A DNA stretch of 64,000 nucleotides from Larimichthys crocea. Lineage: Eukaryota > Chordata > Actinopteri > Sciaenidae. Positions 7,888 through 19,800 of the stretch are shown here, one piece after another. A program made the translations under genes and the position numbers. A model generated the notes under the pieces. That model was not told the DNA's origin, did no database searches, and was given only the letters and a program-made list of their open reading frames with translations. The DNA lies in the NCBI RefSeq assembly GCF_000972845.2, contig NC_040012.1:10285927-10349926 (forward strand). Reading direction: 5' to 3'. Position 1 is the stretch's first letter. Each line of letters opens with the position of its first letter.

Positions 7888-8300
7888 ATGTCATCAAGTG
7901 AGGATGCAGCATTGTATTGTTGGCACAGTACGTATAATTGCAAACGTATATGACTGTGCCTCAGGGTTTTCTCCAGGTGCTCTGGTTCTCCCACAATTTA
8001 TTTAATTTAAATTGAAAAAAAAAATGCTGGCTTGGCTGAAGTGTTGCTGTCCCTGATTACAGCTGCAGCTGACAGACCCAATGCTAGCAATGAGTCAAGT
8101 GTACATGACTGTGTCTAAGGGTTTTCTCCAGGTGCTCTGGTTCTCCCATAATTTAATTTAATTAATTTAAATAGAAAATAAAAAAACACCAAAAAATGAA
8201 ATAAAAAATATAAAAATTCTAGAGTTTTGTTTCACTGTTTGTCAATATCAATGTCTGCGGCCAACAGGCTGTAGCAGACTATTTACTGAAACTTAAATAA
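7888..8300 (+). repeat. 3' UTR with a 155-bp offset duplication containing a scrap of the coding repeat
   Basis: The block with GGGTTTTCTCCAGGTGCTCT occurs at 7964 and again at 8119, an offset of 155 bp. Between them, 8025-8095 is a decayed copy of the kinase coding repeat (compare the coding sequence near 7019-7095 and 7120-7195). A segment running from the coding tail into the 3' UTR was therefore tandemly duplicated and then decayed. The second half is AT-rich. Confidence 0.75.
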
Positions 8301-8301
8301 A
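8296..8301 (+). terminator. candidate poly(A) signal of the tandem kinase gene
   Basis: AATAAA lies 409 bp after the stop codon, in an AT-rich stretch. It is the first clean hexamer; an AT-rich AAAATAAAAAA run near 8175 is an alternative. Confidence 0.4.
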
Positions 8302-8543
8302 ATATAAAATGACCTGGACCACATAGCCTAGTGTTAATTGAGTGTTAATTATGAGTTTTGTTGGACTGTAAATTGTTTGCTGGAGAAGAGCTTCAGCAGT
8401 GGCACAGCTCACCGGGCCCATCCACGGCACGGCCGTGGTCCATTTCAGACGCGTTCCAGAAAGAAGCCTCTCTATGCTCGGCTACGCATTGAATACGAGT
8501 CTGTTCTATTTTTGAGCAGGCGGAAGCCAGACACAGAAAAATC

Positions 8544-9223
8544 TGTCACACCGCGGTGAGGTCAAGCTGGGTTTTTGTTATGTCTTGTCATTTCCTGTTT
8601 TATTTTGAAAGATAACTCTCCTCTCGTTTCAGGTCACTTGCCCTTCCTCGTGTGTCACCGGTCTGATTGTCTTCCCCGCCCTGATTGTTTCCACCTGTTC
8701 CCCATTACCTTGTGTATATATTGTCTGCGTCTCCCTTTGTCCCGTGCCGAAGTGTTTCGTCTTTCGTAGTGTGCACCAAAGCCCTTTTCCCATAGCCCAC
8801 AGTCACAGCATCTTAGCTCAAGTGTTCTTTTGTTTTTCTACCTCGTTGAGTGATTTTTTGTTGTACTTCCTAGTCTAGCCTTTTTGTTTCTTTGTATTTA
8901 GCCTAGTGTGTTTTCAGCCTCTTTTTTGAGCGTCTTAAGTTAATGTTTCATAGCCTTTTGTTTTTCCTCGTTGTGAGTGATTTTGATTTTGTTAATCTTT
9001 AATAAGAGTAGTCATAGCCTTTTGTTGTTCCTTGTTGAGAGTGATTTTGATTTAGTTTTTCTTAAGAGTAGTTCAGTGCTTTTTCCTCCTTTGGAGTGAT
9101 TTTTTGTTTCCTCTAGTTTAGGCCTTTTTCATAGCCTCACTCAGTCGAGGATATTGTCGACCTAAATAAAACAGCTGTCTACCAAACTCTGCATCTGAGT
9201 CCTCATTGAGTCCCGGCCTGACA
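8544..9223 (+). mobile_element. solo LTR, gypsy-type, with 5-bp target duplication
   Basis: It begins TGTCA and ends TGACA, a 5-bp inverted terminus with the canonical TG...CA. The flanks are identical 5-mers, AAATC at 8539-8543 and 9224-9228. A TATA-like GTGTATATATTG (about 8711), an AATAAA near 9164 and a T-rich middle fit an LTR of about 680 bp. No primer-binding site, gag or pol flanks it, so it is what remains after recombination between the two LTRs. The sequence either side (about 8400-8543 and 9229-9510) looks like one older repeat that the LTR split. Confidence 0.82.
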
Positions 9224-9228
9224 AAATC

Positions 9229-10057
9229 AAAGAGAATCCGGTGGATTATCAAAATAAAATATCCCATTACGTGTCGTAAAAACAGACAAAAGCTAAATTA
9301 ATTAACTATGTAGCATATTTACACATGTAGAAGCATATTTAGAAGAACATACACAGGGAAAATGGCCAAATCTGAGCAAGTAAACAAAGTCTGGTGGGCT
9401 AAACATTCGCTTCTGAAACGCTCACGGGGGGGTTTGAAGTCGCGTGCAGGACGGACCAAAACCGGCATGCGTACGCGACGTGCCAGAGACGTGTGCAGTG
9501 GGGTTTCGGAGTGACACTATATATATATATAAAGTAATATAACCTATAACAATTAGGTCAACCTTATGGTGTTTTTTTCAGACATGACACTATGTACTCA
9601 AAGCTCACTTTCAGTCGCAAAGTGCTTTACAATAAAGCAGCAACACATTTAAAACAAACAATAACAATGAACTAAAATCTAAAACTAAACAAAGACAAAA
9701 TAAAATGTCATTAAACGTAATATAATCAACTAAAGGCCCTTTTAAAGTCAATTGTCATCATTCAGTAGTCTGTGTTTTGTCCTGTGTGTTCCTTTCTGAT
9801 CCCACAAACTGTCCATGTCAGTGCTTCAAGTTGCCACTTATGAACCATAATACACCCAAGGAATCGAGTGGATCAGCAGAGTTCAACCAGACCTAAAAAT
9901 CTCCATACATTTGAAAGATAAAGAAAGCCCATTCAATATTTCACATTTCATTTTAAAATCATTTCCAGTGAATTAAAACACGAAAAAAATAAAAAGTGAA
10001 CTCTGTATTTTTAATAGCATTAGTTGTTAGCATTAGTTTGTCATCAATAATTGGGTA
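9229..10057. other. repeat-derived intergenic sequence
   Basis: The first 280 bp probably continues the older repeat interrupted by the LTR. A short (AT)n run lies near 9520. The A-rich stretch 9620-9730 resembles a LINE-derived tail but is not assigned. No gene is seen. Confidence 0.4.
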
Positions 10058-10059
10058 TA

Positions 10060-10310
10060 CAGTGGTCCCTCGTTTATCGTGGGGGATACGTTCTAAAAAT
10101 AACCCGCAATAAACGAAATCCGCGAAGTGAGTTTTACAATTATTACACAGATTTTGTACAGTACTCCCTTAGTTAATCAGGACGCAGAACACAGTGTGCG
10201 TTCATACTCTACAGTACGCTGTAAAAAAAAAACATGCAAAATGACACTAAAAAAATCCGTGAAACAGCAAGTCCGCGAAAAGTGAACCGCGATATAGCGA
10301 GGGACAACTG
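10060..10310. mobile_element. Tigger-like (Tc1/mariner superfamily) MITE
   Basis: The left terminus CAGTGGTCCCTCGTTTATCG and the right terminus (reverse complement CAGTTGTCCCTCGCTATATC) form an inverted repeat. The element is flanked by TA on both sides (10058-10059, 10311-10312), the target of mariner-type elements. Internal CCGCGAA-type motifs match the familiar Tigger/pogo-like repeats of vertebrates. It is 251 bp and encodes nothing. Confidence 0.85.
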
Positions 10311-10312
10311 TA

Positions 10313-10947
10313 TACATTGTAACACTTAGTTCTGCGATTTTTATTTATTTTTTCAATAGGTTTCCACCTGGTTTTACTTTTGTAAATCAAAAAATATCTC
10401 CATAATTGTCTTTTTCCAGTCGTTTTAATCTTATGGAAAGCCACAAAAGACACGGGAGGTTACCATCCCTACCCGGCTCTCACTGCGGGAGGCCGTTTCA
10501 CGGGACATAGTGTGCCGAGTGTCGGTAGGGAGGACTGGCTAGGTCATGGTGGTTTTTCCACATATAAATTCATCAAATAACTCACTCATACAAGTTTCCA
10601 AAGACACTACCTAACCACATCACTGTAGGTAAGTATCGAAATCCCGAGATGTAATTATCATCGGTAAACACCAGGACATACTCAGTTCTTACTGCCAGAG
10701 ACAGAGGCTGTTTTTACTGGGGGAAGTGAGATGCGGAGTCTGTAGGGAGGACTAACCGGTTCACAGTGACTTTTAGCTCTAAATTTGCTGATCCTTTTCT
10801 CAAAACTTGCCAAAAACACAACTGACAACCACTTTACTGTTGTGCGCAATGTTTCTTCTTCTGTGGTCTATATGGGAGTTTTGTTTGCGCTCACGTAAAG
10901 TTAAAATCTGTGTCAAAATAAAGTCAAAATAAATATGTGTCTCGAGT
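10313..10947. other. non-coding, no feature recognised
   Basis: No open frame of interest. Two stretches, GTAGGGAGGACTGGCTAGGTCA (10525-10546) and GTAGGGAGGACTAACCGGTTCA (10742-10763), are related, hinting at an old local duplication. Confidence 0.4.
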
Positions 10948-11082
10948 TTGTCAGACTAAAGAAGAAAATGTTATTGACCACCCAGCCAAATTTGAATGAT
11001 TAAAAATAATGACAAGTTTATGAAATTAGGTGTCAAAATCAGGTAAAAATGGGCAGTACGCTCAGCTCCAGGACTGTGGGGG
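10948..11082 (+). repeat. interspersed repeat, copy A (inverted partner at 22288-22422)
   Basis: From TTGTCAGACTAAAGAAG to CTCCAGGACTGTGGGGG this matches the reverse complement of 22288-22422 at roughly nine bases in ten over about 135 bp. Family not identified; neither copy codes for protein. Confidence 0.8.
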
Positions 11083-14000
11083 CTTCTGCACAAGCCACAA
11101 GCTGTCCCGTTACCGGTGTATTGTCCTCATTATGCACCATGTAAAATCACGTTACTGTGCACCACATTGCCGTTACTGTAATTATTGTAATATTTTCAGG
11201 TCTCTAATAATATGGCCCTTCACAATCCACTTCTTCTTCATCACTCCGTTCACATTCTGGCACCCAGGGAAAACGCATTTTCAGTGGAGCTAGCTAGCCA
11301 TTGCTACGGGGGGTCACACGGTCTGGTTTTAGGACCGCGCAAAAAATCCTGTTTGAACCTCTAACTCCACATTTCATTAATGTATCGTTCCAAGTCTTTT
11401 TACGTGTGATGTACCTGATAAAATGTGCATACTGACACAGCTTTTGTGGTCTTTATCTTTATGCTTTTTCTATCTTCTCTGTTGTATTGTTAATTGCTTT
11501 TGGATCTGTATCAACTTTGTTGGGATGACTGCCATATCAAAGTTTGTCAGCCAAATGATGTTCAAAAGATATAAAAATATAATATGAAAATAGAAATATG
11601 GATGTGGTTCCCAGTCTTTCAAACATTCTGACCTGATCGAAATGTTATTATTAAACTCAGTTAGAAATGATTCACTGTATTGCAGTTTTTTAATATCAAA
11701 CACAGGTATATTAACTCAGGTATTACGTTTAACTTTTTGCATTCAGCTCTAAAGCAACATTACCTTAGACTGTTATAATTGTGTGGTGTTTGCTGCCCTC
11801 AACTGGACTTATACCTACAACACTGCACACTGTGGACACCTGCTGTGGATACTGTAGCTGCAGATTCTCCAGAAATATCATTGACAGGGATATTAAACAG
11901 ACATTTAGATATAAGGTGGAAATACATTGGACTGGGGATGAAGTCAGACACCCACAGTTCATGACTTGTACCGTTGACTTCATTCATTTGTCTCATAGGT
12001 CATAACCCTCTTAGTGGATGGAACAAACTATCAAATTATTTCTTCCTAAAGATGGGTTTTAATCACTTGTTTGATGAACCACAGTCCACATGGTTCAGAG
12101 CCTCTGACCTCACTAAAGCCATATTTCCACCAGATGGTACAGCTCAATGCTCACCTATGGCATCTCTACTTTGTTTTGTACAGCAGTAATTTTTTTTGAT
12201 CGATAGTAGCTTAGCTATATAAAAATGCAGGATATTTGTGTCACATAAGGGCTGATTCCCTATAACCAATCAGTGGTGTGTAGCCTTTTCACATTACTGA
12301 GTATTTGTATTAGTATCGTCTCAGTTCACTTGGTACTTTTAACATTGGAAAAGCAAAAAAGAGCAAATGGAGTTGGGTAGAGGTGAGCTGTACCATGCAA
12401 TGGAAAAGCCTTATAATCATTTTGTGGCTAGATGGGAGCAAATTAGATTCAATTAAATATGGTGGTGTTGTGCTCAGGTGTCCACATACTTTTGGCTATG
12501 GAGTGGTTCTTCTCGAGCGTATCCATAGTGATTGTGCACAGAACATTAGTTTTATTTCATAAATGACCACATCATCACTAATGTTAATACATGCAGCTTG
12601 TAGCATATTGTATTGTCTTAAACGAAAAGTATGCATTCAAAGCACAATTTCCCATATCAATGGCTCCAAAGGCCTTTGTGTCAATGAATGTGTTTACATG
12701 CACACAGTATAACTGCTAAATAGCCCCAAACTTAGCCAGATCTTTATTTTTCATTAGTTGTGCTGTTTGAATGCACCCTCATGCCCCTATAACACATAAA
12801 TAGAATAATCTAAACATTGCCCTGGAAACAGAGCATGCAGACTACATAACAGAAAACAGATATGCATGGGATGAGGTGCACACATTTGACAGTGCCCCAT
12901 GTTATATGAGCATCATGTTGATAGTATCGCTTAAAGGCAACGAAGCACCTTTTATCAGTTCAAAGTCAGCTGGGATAGGCGCCAGTGCCCCCATGACCCT
13001 GGTGAAGATATGCGGTTACACATGACCGTTATATTTTTAAACTGGGACAACAGCACATATGTGTTTTTATGTCTTTATTAACACAACCAACCACTGTTAT
13101 TTCTATCTATAAAAAATATATTTGTGAGAGACTTTTCATTTTGAATATTCATTTATAGGCTAAACATAAATCGCTATTTTATCATATTTGTCTTAAATCC
13201 TGCTCCATTATAGCAGGTAAAGCACATCCTGACAGATTGGAATATTACTGATACTGTTCCCCTCTGTTCAGTATTAAAGGATGCTCACACATCTTTCAAA
13301 TTCATACTGTAAATTTGCGGCTGTTTTTAACCCAGGCTGCTTATGGGTGTTTCCAGTCCAGGGATCATATTACCCCTAAGGACCTGCAGGGGACCTTGCA
13401 GCAACCAGTCAAGGATCAGCCAAGGGCCCATCATGGAAACGGGGAACTTTTGAGTTGCTACATCTGTATGTAATTGAAATGCAAGTCCTGCATTTTGGCC
13501 AAATGTTTATTTTTATAAATTTTTGAGTGTGGATATATGGATAATTACACAGGGTATTGTTTAGCATTAGGGTTGCAAAAGTTCTTTAAATACTAATAAT
13601 AATTAGTAATATTATAATTCTCTTAAAATACTTACAAATGCCATGAATTAATAAAAGACATTGCTGAAAACATCATGTTCCATTCATGGTCATCAAGCTT
13701 AATTATCAAAACCCCACTGAGTGTGTTTAGATGCACACTAACACAATGCTTTGGGATACTAACAAATACCCAAACTCCTGATTTAGAAAGATATGACAGT
13801 GTTGAGCAGACATGGATGTTATAAGTATCTCTTCTTAACGTCTGTTGAGAGATTTGTGTTTGGGATATAAGAATAAGGATCTGAGCTTCATGCAAACCTA
13901 CATACATTTTCTCCAAGCTTAGTTGACATCCCTCACTAACTAACACAGGATTACAGACCCAGTGACATCAGTGAGTCCATAATCCTGTGTGTGGATGCTA

Positions 14001-14882
14001 AAGACGCTGCATCTGTTTGCAAAACTAATAGCGTGTCCATTGACCTCCAAACACAGAAATTAACTATCTTTAGAAAAGTACACAGAGTCTCCATAATAAC
14101 CAGAAAATTAGTTACTGGCTTAATCAACTTCGCTCACATCAGCGAAGAATCATTCTGTTCAATCAGGCCTTTTTGTTTATTAATTTCCTGCTCCCGCTGA
14201 GGTAAACGCACGACATGAATGAGATGTGATTTTTGTTTTTTAACATCAAAGTGGTGCCGTGATGGATGGCTCATAATAATTTCTCCACCCAGAAAAGAGC
14301 AATATGCTAAGTAGATGGATAATTTGTGTGATAAGTTCATTGTCCCATAACATACTGAAAAATGTTATACTACACATGCATACATATAGGTAGTGAGCAA
14401 CCAGACCAACAAACATCTGTGCACAGTATGTTAATTTGAAGTTAATATGTAAATGACTTATCCTAAACTTAAGCAAGTCTACTCGCACTTTAACCACAGT
14501 ACTGTTGCATCATATGATAGATTTATTTTGCAACAGTGATTTAACGGTTTTGGAAAGCACAAACAAATGTTGTGCAGATTGGTGCATCAGATCAGAAAAT
14601 TGTCATTTTGTCATTTAATCTTGGAAGGCCTGTTAGATAAAACATCTTGGCACTTGAACTGGACTTGCGGAACCGCAACCCTGAACAACTTGCTTCGTGG
14701 TCAAAACTGTTAAATATTTTAATATGAAAGCCACGTGTAGTTCGGAGGTTTAAATTCAGAATTTTCATTCTTTTTGGTCACTTTAGGAAACACTTATCTC
14801 AACATTGTTATTTATTGCCGTAGTCATAACTCATTGAAGTTAGTGTTTCATTTTGTTGAACGTTTAGCTGACCTTTCAGACA
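11083..14882. other. gene-free stretch
   Basis: No exon is recognised. Positions 12961-13018 carry a fragment of a common fish repeat (AGCTGGGATAGGCGCCAG ... CCTGGTGAAGATATGCGG) that I know from memory. The rest is AT-rich unique-looking sequence. Confidence 0.4.
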
Positions 14883-15275
14883 CTTTCTGAGACCAGAATA
14901 GTTGCACCACTTTATTGATGACAGAGGATAATGTGCAGTGGCAGGCAATTATCCAAAGGTGGGCGGAGGGCTGGTGGGGGCAGAAGGCGAGGCGAGACAG
15001 AACTGGATGTAGCTGGCGGGTGGCAGGGTTATATTCCTGGATGCCAGAGAGATCAAGTTAAACAAAGTGCAAAAAATTGACTAAAACTTGTCGAAAGTTG
15101 CTTGTAGCATTGTTACCACAAAAGAAAATGATCTATCAGCAACAGGGAGGTTGAACCGGACTTAAATGCTGCTGGGGTTAATCGGTTGATGAGGAACAGG
15201 TATTGAGGCAATCAGGTAGGTGAGTGGGAACACAAGGAAAGAGGAAACACTGGGGACTAGGAGGCAGGCAGCCAC
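14883..15275. repeat. degenerate interspersed repeat
   Basis: Purine-rich, higher-GC patch with phrases such as GTGCAGTGGCAGGCAATTATCC and GAGGAACAGGTATTGAGG. Similar patches at 16330-16800 and 29225-29640 share the same general make-up (GCAGG, CACAGGTGA, GAGTGG). Probably decayed retroelement copies; family not assigned. Confidence 0.35.
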
Positions 15276-16329
15276 AAAATATGGAAATTATATTTATTTT
15301 CATTATAGTTCTAACATCATGAATTATTGAATACCATGCTTGCTTTACTTCAATTCATTGCTAACTGCAATATTAGATGCACCCCCTCTGGAAGTAAGTA
15401 TTGTAGTTGTGAATGTGCTTACCGCACTGTGTATGATCTATAAACCTGTTCCAACCATTCAATCAACCCTCAAGTGTACATATGTATAATTTATAAATCT
15501 TTCCCCTCGGATACCAAACCTCAATACATCATGTGTGCTGGTGCTGTGGAACAGCAGTCAGAAAGAACTTAATGGTATTGATCTGTCTGGGCTGGGCAGC
15601 CTAATGATGGCGGTGCCATGTTCCAATGTAATTTTATTTAATATGATTGGGTAGTCTTTTGTATCTATCTCAATCCAAGAAATGTTGGTCTCATCTGTGC
15701 AGCCGTATAGCACATTACCATCTTAATATATGTAAAATTGCGTATTTTAGACTCCCTGTCGTCATCTTCCTGCTCAACACTTGTCTACTTGTCCCCCTTC
15801 ATTGTCATATTACATAAAGTGCTTTAAAATAAAAGCTGCCAATAAGGAGACAAAAAAATTAAATAATGATTGAGGGCAATCTGGTCACTTCACTGCTAAA
15901 TGACTAATTACTCAAGACGAGAAATCGATTGTCACAATCCATTGTCTGCTTTCCTTCCTTCTCTCCCTCACCACTCGCTCGCTGTTTCGGTGGGCAGTGA
16001 AGAAGCTCAATCAGTCGTGATTGATTCGGATAGACCGAATGAGCCGAAAGTCATGCTTTAAGCTTCCAGTAGCTGATGGAGAGACATACTGCTGTGCCAG
16101 AGATCATTTACGGCAATCAGCTAGTCTTTATTCCTAAGGAAGAATTACTGATGGAAAAATGGACTGACTTGATATTTGTTATGAAAATTGATAGAAATCT
16201 TTTTTTTTTTTATGTCCTGTTAGATAATTCTTTTTCATTGTCATATATAGAAATAAATAATTTACATGGATCTTTCAGCATATGAACTCAGTACAATCTT
16301 ATTGTGATTAAGTGTTCTTTATTACACCT

Positions 16330-16800
16330 CTGCTAACAGATGACTGCACTAGGCAGGAACACAGTCTCTTTAAAAGTCTTTAGACAGAGCACAGAGCAGT
16401 TCAGAAGTCCTAAGCACAAGCGCCGAAGGCAGCTGATGAGTAATCTCCCACGGTGAAGTCAGAGCAGCGAGACGCCAAACAGATGCAGACGTAATAACAC
16501 CAGGAAACTCACAGGCTGGGTTCAGAGTCAGGGCCGGAAAGCAGTCAGGTTTACCAGGGCAGAGACGAAGAGTCCAGGTCAGGAACAAGCATTGTCGGAA
16601 CAGGGAAATCAAGCCGAAGAAGAGTGCTGGAAAGATCTGCATGGCACAAAGACAATCTGGTGCTGTAGCGCTGGGCTGCTGTTGCTTAAATAGTGGTTAG
16701 ATACTGATGAGGAGCACCTGAGTGCACAGGTGAACAGAGTTGGCTGATGAGAGGGGAGTGGCCGGCAGGGAGCGTGAGCAGAGGGGAGGAGAGTGGAAAA
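16330..16800. repeat. degenerate interspersed repeat, probable retroelement remnant
   Basis: GC-rich against its surroundings, with GGCTGGGTTCAGAGTCAG, GGTCAGGAACAAGC and CACCTGAGTGCACAGGTGA, phrases I associate with repetitive DNA of teleosts. Minus-strand open frames here (16370-16927) are not protein-like. Confidence 0.35.
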
Positions 16801-19800
16801 TTACTGGCAGAGCAGCAGAGGAATGGATTGTGACGCCCATTATTTGTATTAAATAGGCCAAATATTGCAGGATTATAGGTTGTGTTTTTCTTTGTGTTAC
16901 AATGAACTGATGAAAACAAGCCATCACATGATCTAATGTGATATTCTTTAATTATCTGAAAAGTGTTTGAATCATAAAGGAGTTTAACTGTCGCATAAAA
17001 TCATAGAGGTACAATCTACAACCGGGTGGTTTGAGAGTTGAAAAGAAGTTTTGTTTCTTTAGTTGTATGTCTTATAAATAAATGACAGTATGCCAATCTT
17101 TGTGACTGGACAGAATGCATTGGTATTTCTGTTTGTATCATGCAAAATCAATATTTTGTGTCAGATTATTGATTTGAAAAGGATTTTACCTCCATGTCCA
17201 TAGCAATGATCTATTATTTGTGTACAGTCGGGAACTGAGTATTCAACAAAGCCATGTAATAATAATGGAGGCTCTCTGATTGATTCATTGTAATTGTGAT
17301 TGCGTAACAAGCTGTATATATTTTATTTAACATAAATGGGATGGTGCATCCTAATTCATGTTTATACATCAACTTCCAGACAAAATAATCAGAAAACAAC
17401 TGCGTTAGTGATCATTGTCTGTCTTGACTTGAACATCTGTTTACAGACAGTGAAATATCTCAAATTCTGACTCACAGAAACATTATCAGTAAACATCATA
17501 TGACAGGAATCATCTGGAATAAATGTTTTATCTGTAAAGTTTGAATCAAGAAAATCTCTAACATTCTCTGAAACCTAATGGTCGATGATTACGGGCACTT
17601 ATTTTTTTCTGTTCGGATATTCAGACGTCTACTTCGCTTTTATTTTGAACTCCTATCAGTAAGGCCGTTGAGCAGAACCTTTTTGAAGTTTTTGATGTGA
17701 TGTGCTTTGTTCCTGTTCCTTCCATCAGCCTAGATTTACATCACAACTAGCATTAATTTACTCTTTAGGCGGAGCGGGTCATCCATTAAATGTAGGATTG
17801 TCGGTTTGATCTTCAGTTCCTCCTGTCCACATGTTGAAGAGTCCTTGGGTGACTCTAAATTACTCCTGATGGCCAAGCTACCTATAGTGTGTGAGTGTGT
17901 GTGTGATAGATAGCTGTAAGGTACATTTTCAAAACACTAAGCTTGACAAGTGCTACATGAAAGCAGTCAATGTACTGTGTTGTTTGTTGAAGGAGCCGGA
18001 CTGCACCATGCCTACCTAGAGGAGGCTAACTTCAGTAACCAGTTTGGTCTGTGTCTTGTGTCTGTGTTCATGTCTGTCTCTGGGGTTGTTCAGGGTGGAT
18101 GTTTTCCAAAATCTGATGTTATTATGGACAGCAGATGTCCACACAGTCCTGTTAATAATACATGGTGTTGCTACAGATGATGGTCAACACATACAGTCTA
18201 AAATCTGGGGTGAAATTCCCATCATGCAAACCAGGGTTGAGAAACTTTGCAGGCATGAGAATGCAGAGTATAACTGGGATTTTGACACTATGTATATTGT
18301 AATTATAATAAATATTATTTTGTGCCCTCAGGTGGTTGTTCTGGTAGCTGAACGGAGTTTTACCTATGTTTTATTTGAGATAAGATAAGAGCATCCAGGC
18401 CTCGAGCTTCACTCTGTATGCATTTCCCATGACATTGATTCAGAGACAACTGAGAGCCAGTGTTGCCAGGAAGATATGTTCACTTGATACAATCTAAATT
18501 TCAGTTGGACTGATTATGCAAACTGTACACAATGAAGACTGGCTGTACCTGTTGCTTGAGGTTAGTACTTCTGGTCACGTTTACCATGCTCGTCACATCT
18601 CTCACTCACACGTTCTTAGGCACGCACACCTACTGGATGTTCGTTTCATGTGAGGACCTTGTGTCTCCTCTGTGTGTCTCGAAGAAACAGTCTTTTGGGA
18701 TCTGTGTAAAAGGTCATCATGAATGACAAACACAAACACACACAGGAGACATGGTGAGCATCTTAAAATCCCCCACGTCATATTAATTCATTCTCTACTG
18801 CATGTACTGTGTACATGCGCTCTGTGTTTGCACTGTATATAAAATAGGGACTGAGCCTCAAAATTCAGGCTGTCCATGGTAAATGCATCTTTCATACTCA
18901 GCGCCTTTTAGACTGGTTACATGCGTGCCATTTTCATACTTTGATGTGGATGTGGACACAATACATTGCTAAGGATGGTGTGGTTATAGCTCCTTCAATA
19001 CGAGGATCTGTTGCTTTTGTACTCTTCGTTGTACAAAATAATTTACTCTAATCTTTTTCTTTTTTTTTTAATAATCATCAGACACTTTTCTTTTTGAACT
19101 GATTTTAAAATATAGAAAATGAACTCAATAGAACTGTTGCTTGATTGAGGGTGCTTGCCATCACAATCTTAATTAATTCATTCATTTTTTTGTGCAATTT
19201 GTGGGCAGCAGAATAAAGTGGAAAGAAAACTTTGGCATATTAAGAACTTAAGGTTGTCATATCACGCACAAGAAGCAACATTATCATTAATTTGGAATCA
19301 TGTTTCTGGTGAGTTGTCCAATAAAAACTTTATTTTTTTACTTTGGTCCTTACCTTACCTCGGAGATGTGTATGTATATCACCATGCTCTGTCTGCTGAT
19401 GTGTTGGTGCAGTCAGTTTATCAGAGATAAACCTGCTGAAAGTGGTCTAAGACAGAAAAGTTGTGAGCTCAAAGAAAGATTAAATATCCACCGGGACTAA
19501 AATGCTCTGTACCAGTGACACCATTCACATTCATCTGACGCATGTTTAATCTTGTATGATATGAAATATGCAACTTTAATTACAGCTCTATGAATAGTTT
19601 ATTATTTGGTTAATTTAATTTCTTTCTTGATTTGTATCCACACAGCACAGATGTGCTGAATGAATGCACAGCAACACAGGACAACTAAAAACAGAATATG
19701 AAAGCTTCCCGAGGCGTTAACTCACACTGTGTCTACATGTTAGTGGAATAATAATGAAAATGAAAATTCATGTTGTGTCGTCCCCACTGTGTACTGTGGA

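Noticed and set aside
8338..8769. Open frames of 64-73 codons around the solo LTR
   Set aside because: They cross transposon boundaries and match no family.
13632..13946. 104-codon minus-strand ORF
   Set aside because: No family, no Met context or splice support, embedded in AT-rich sequence.
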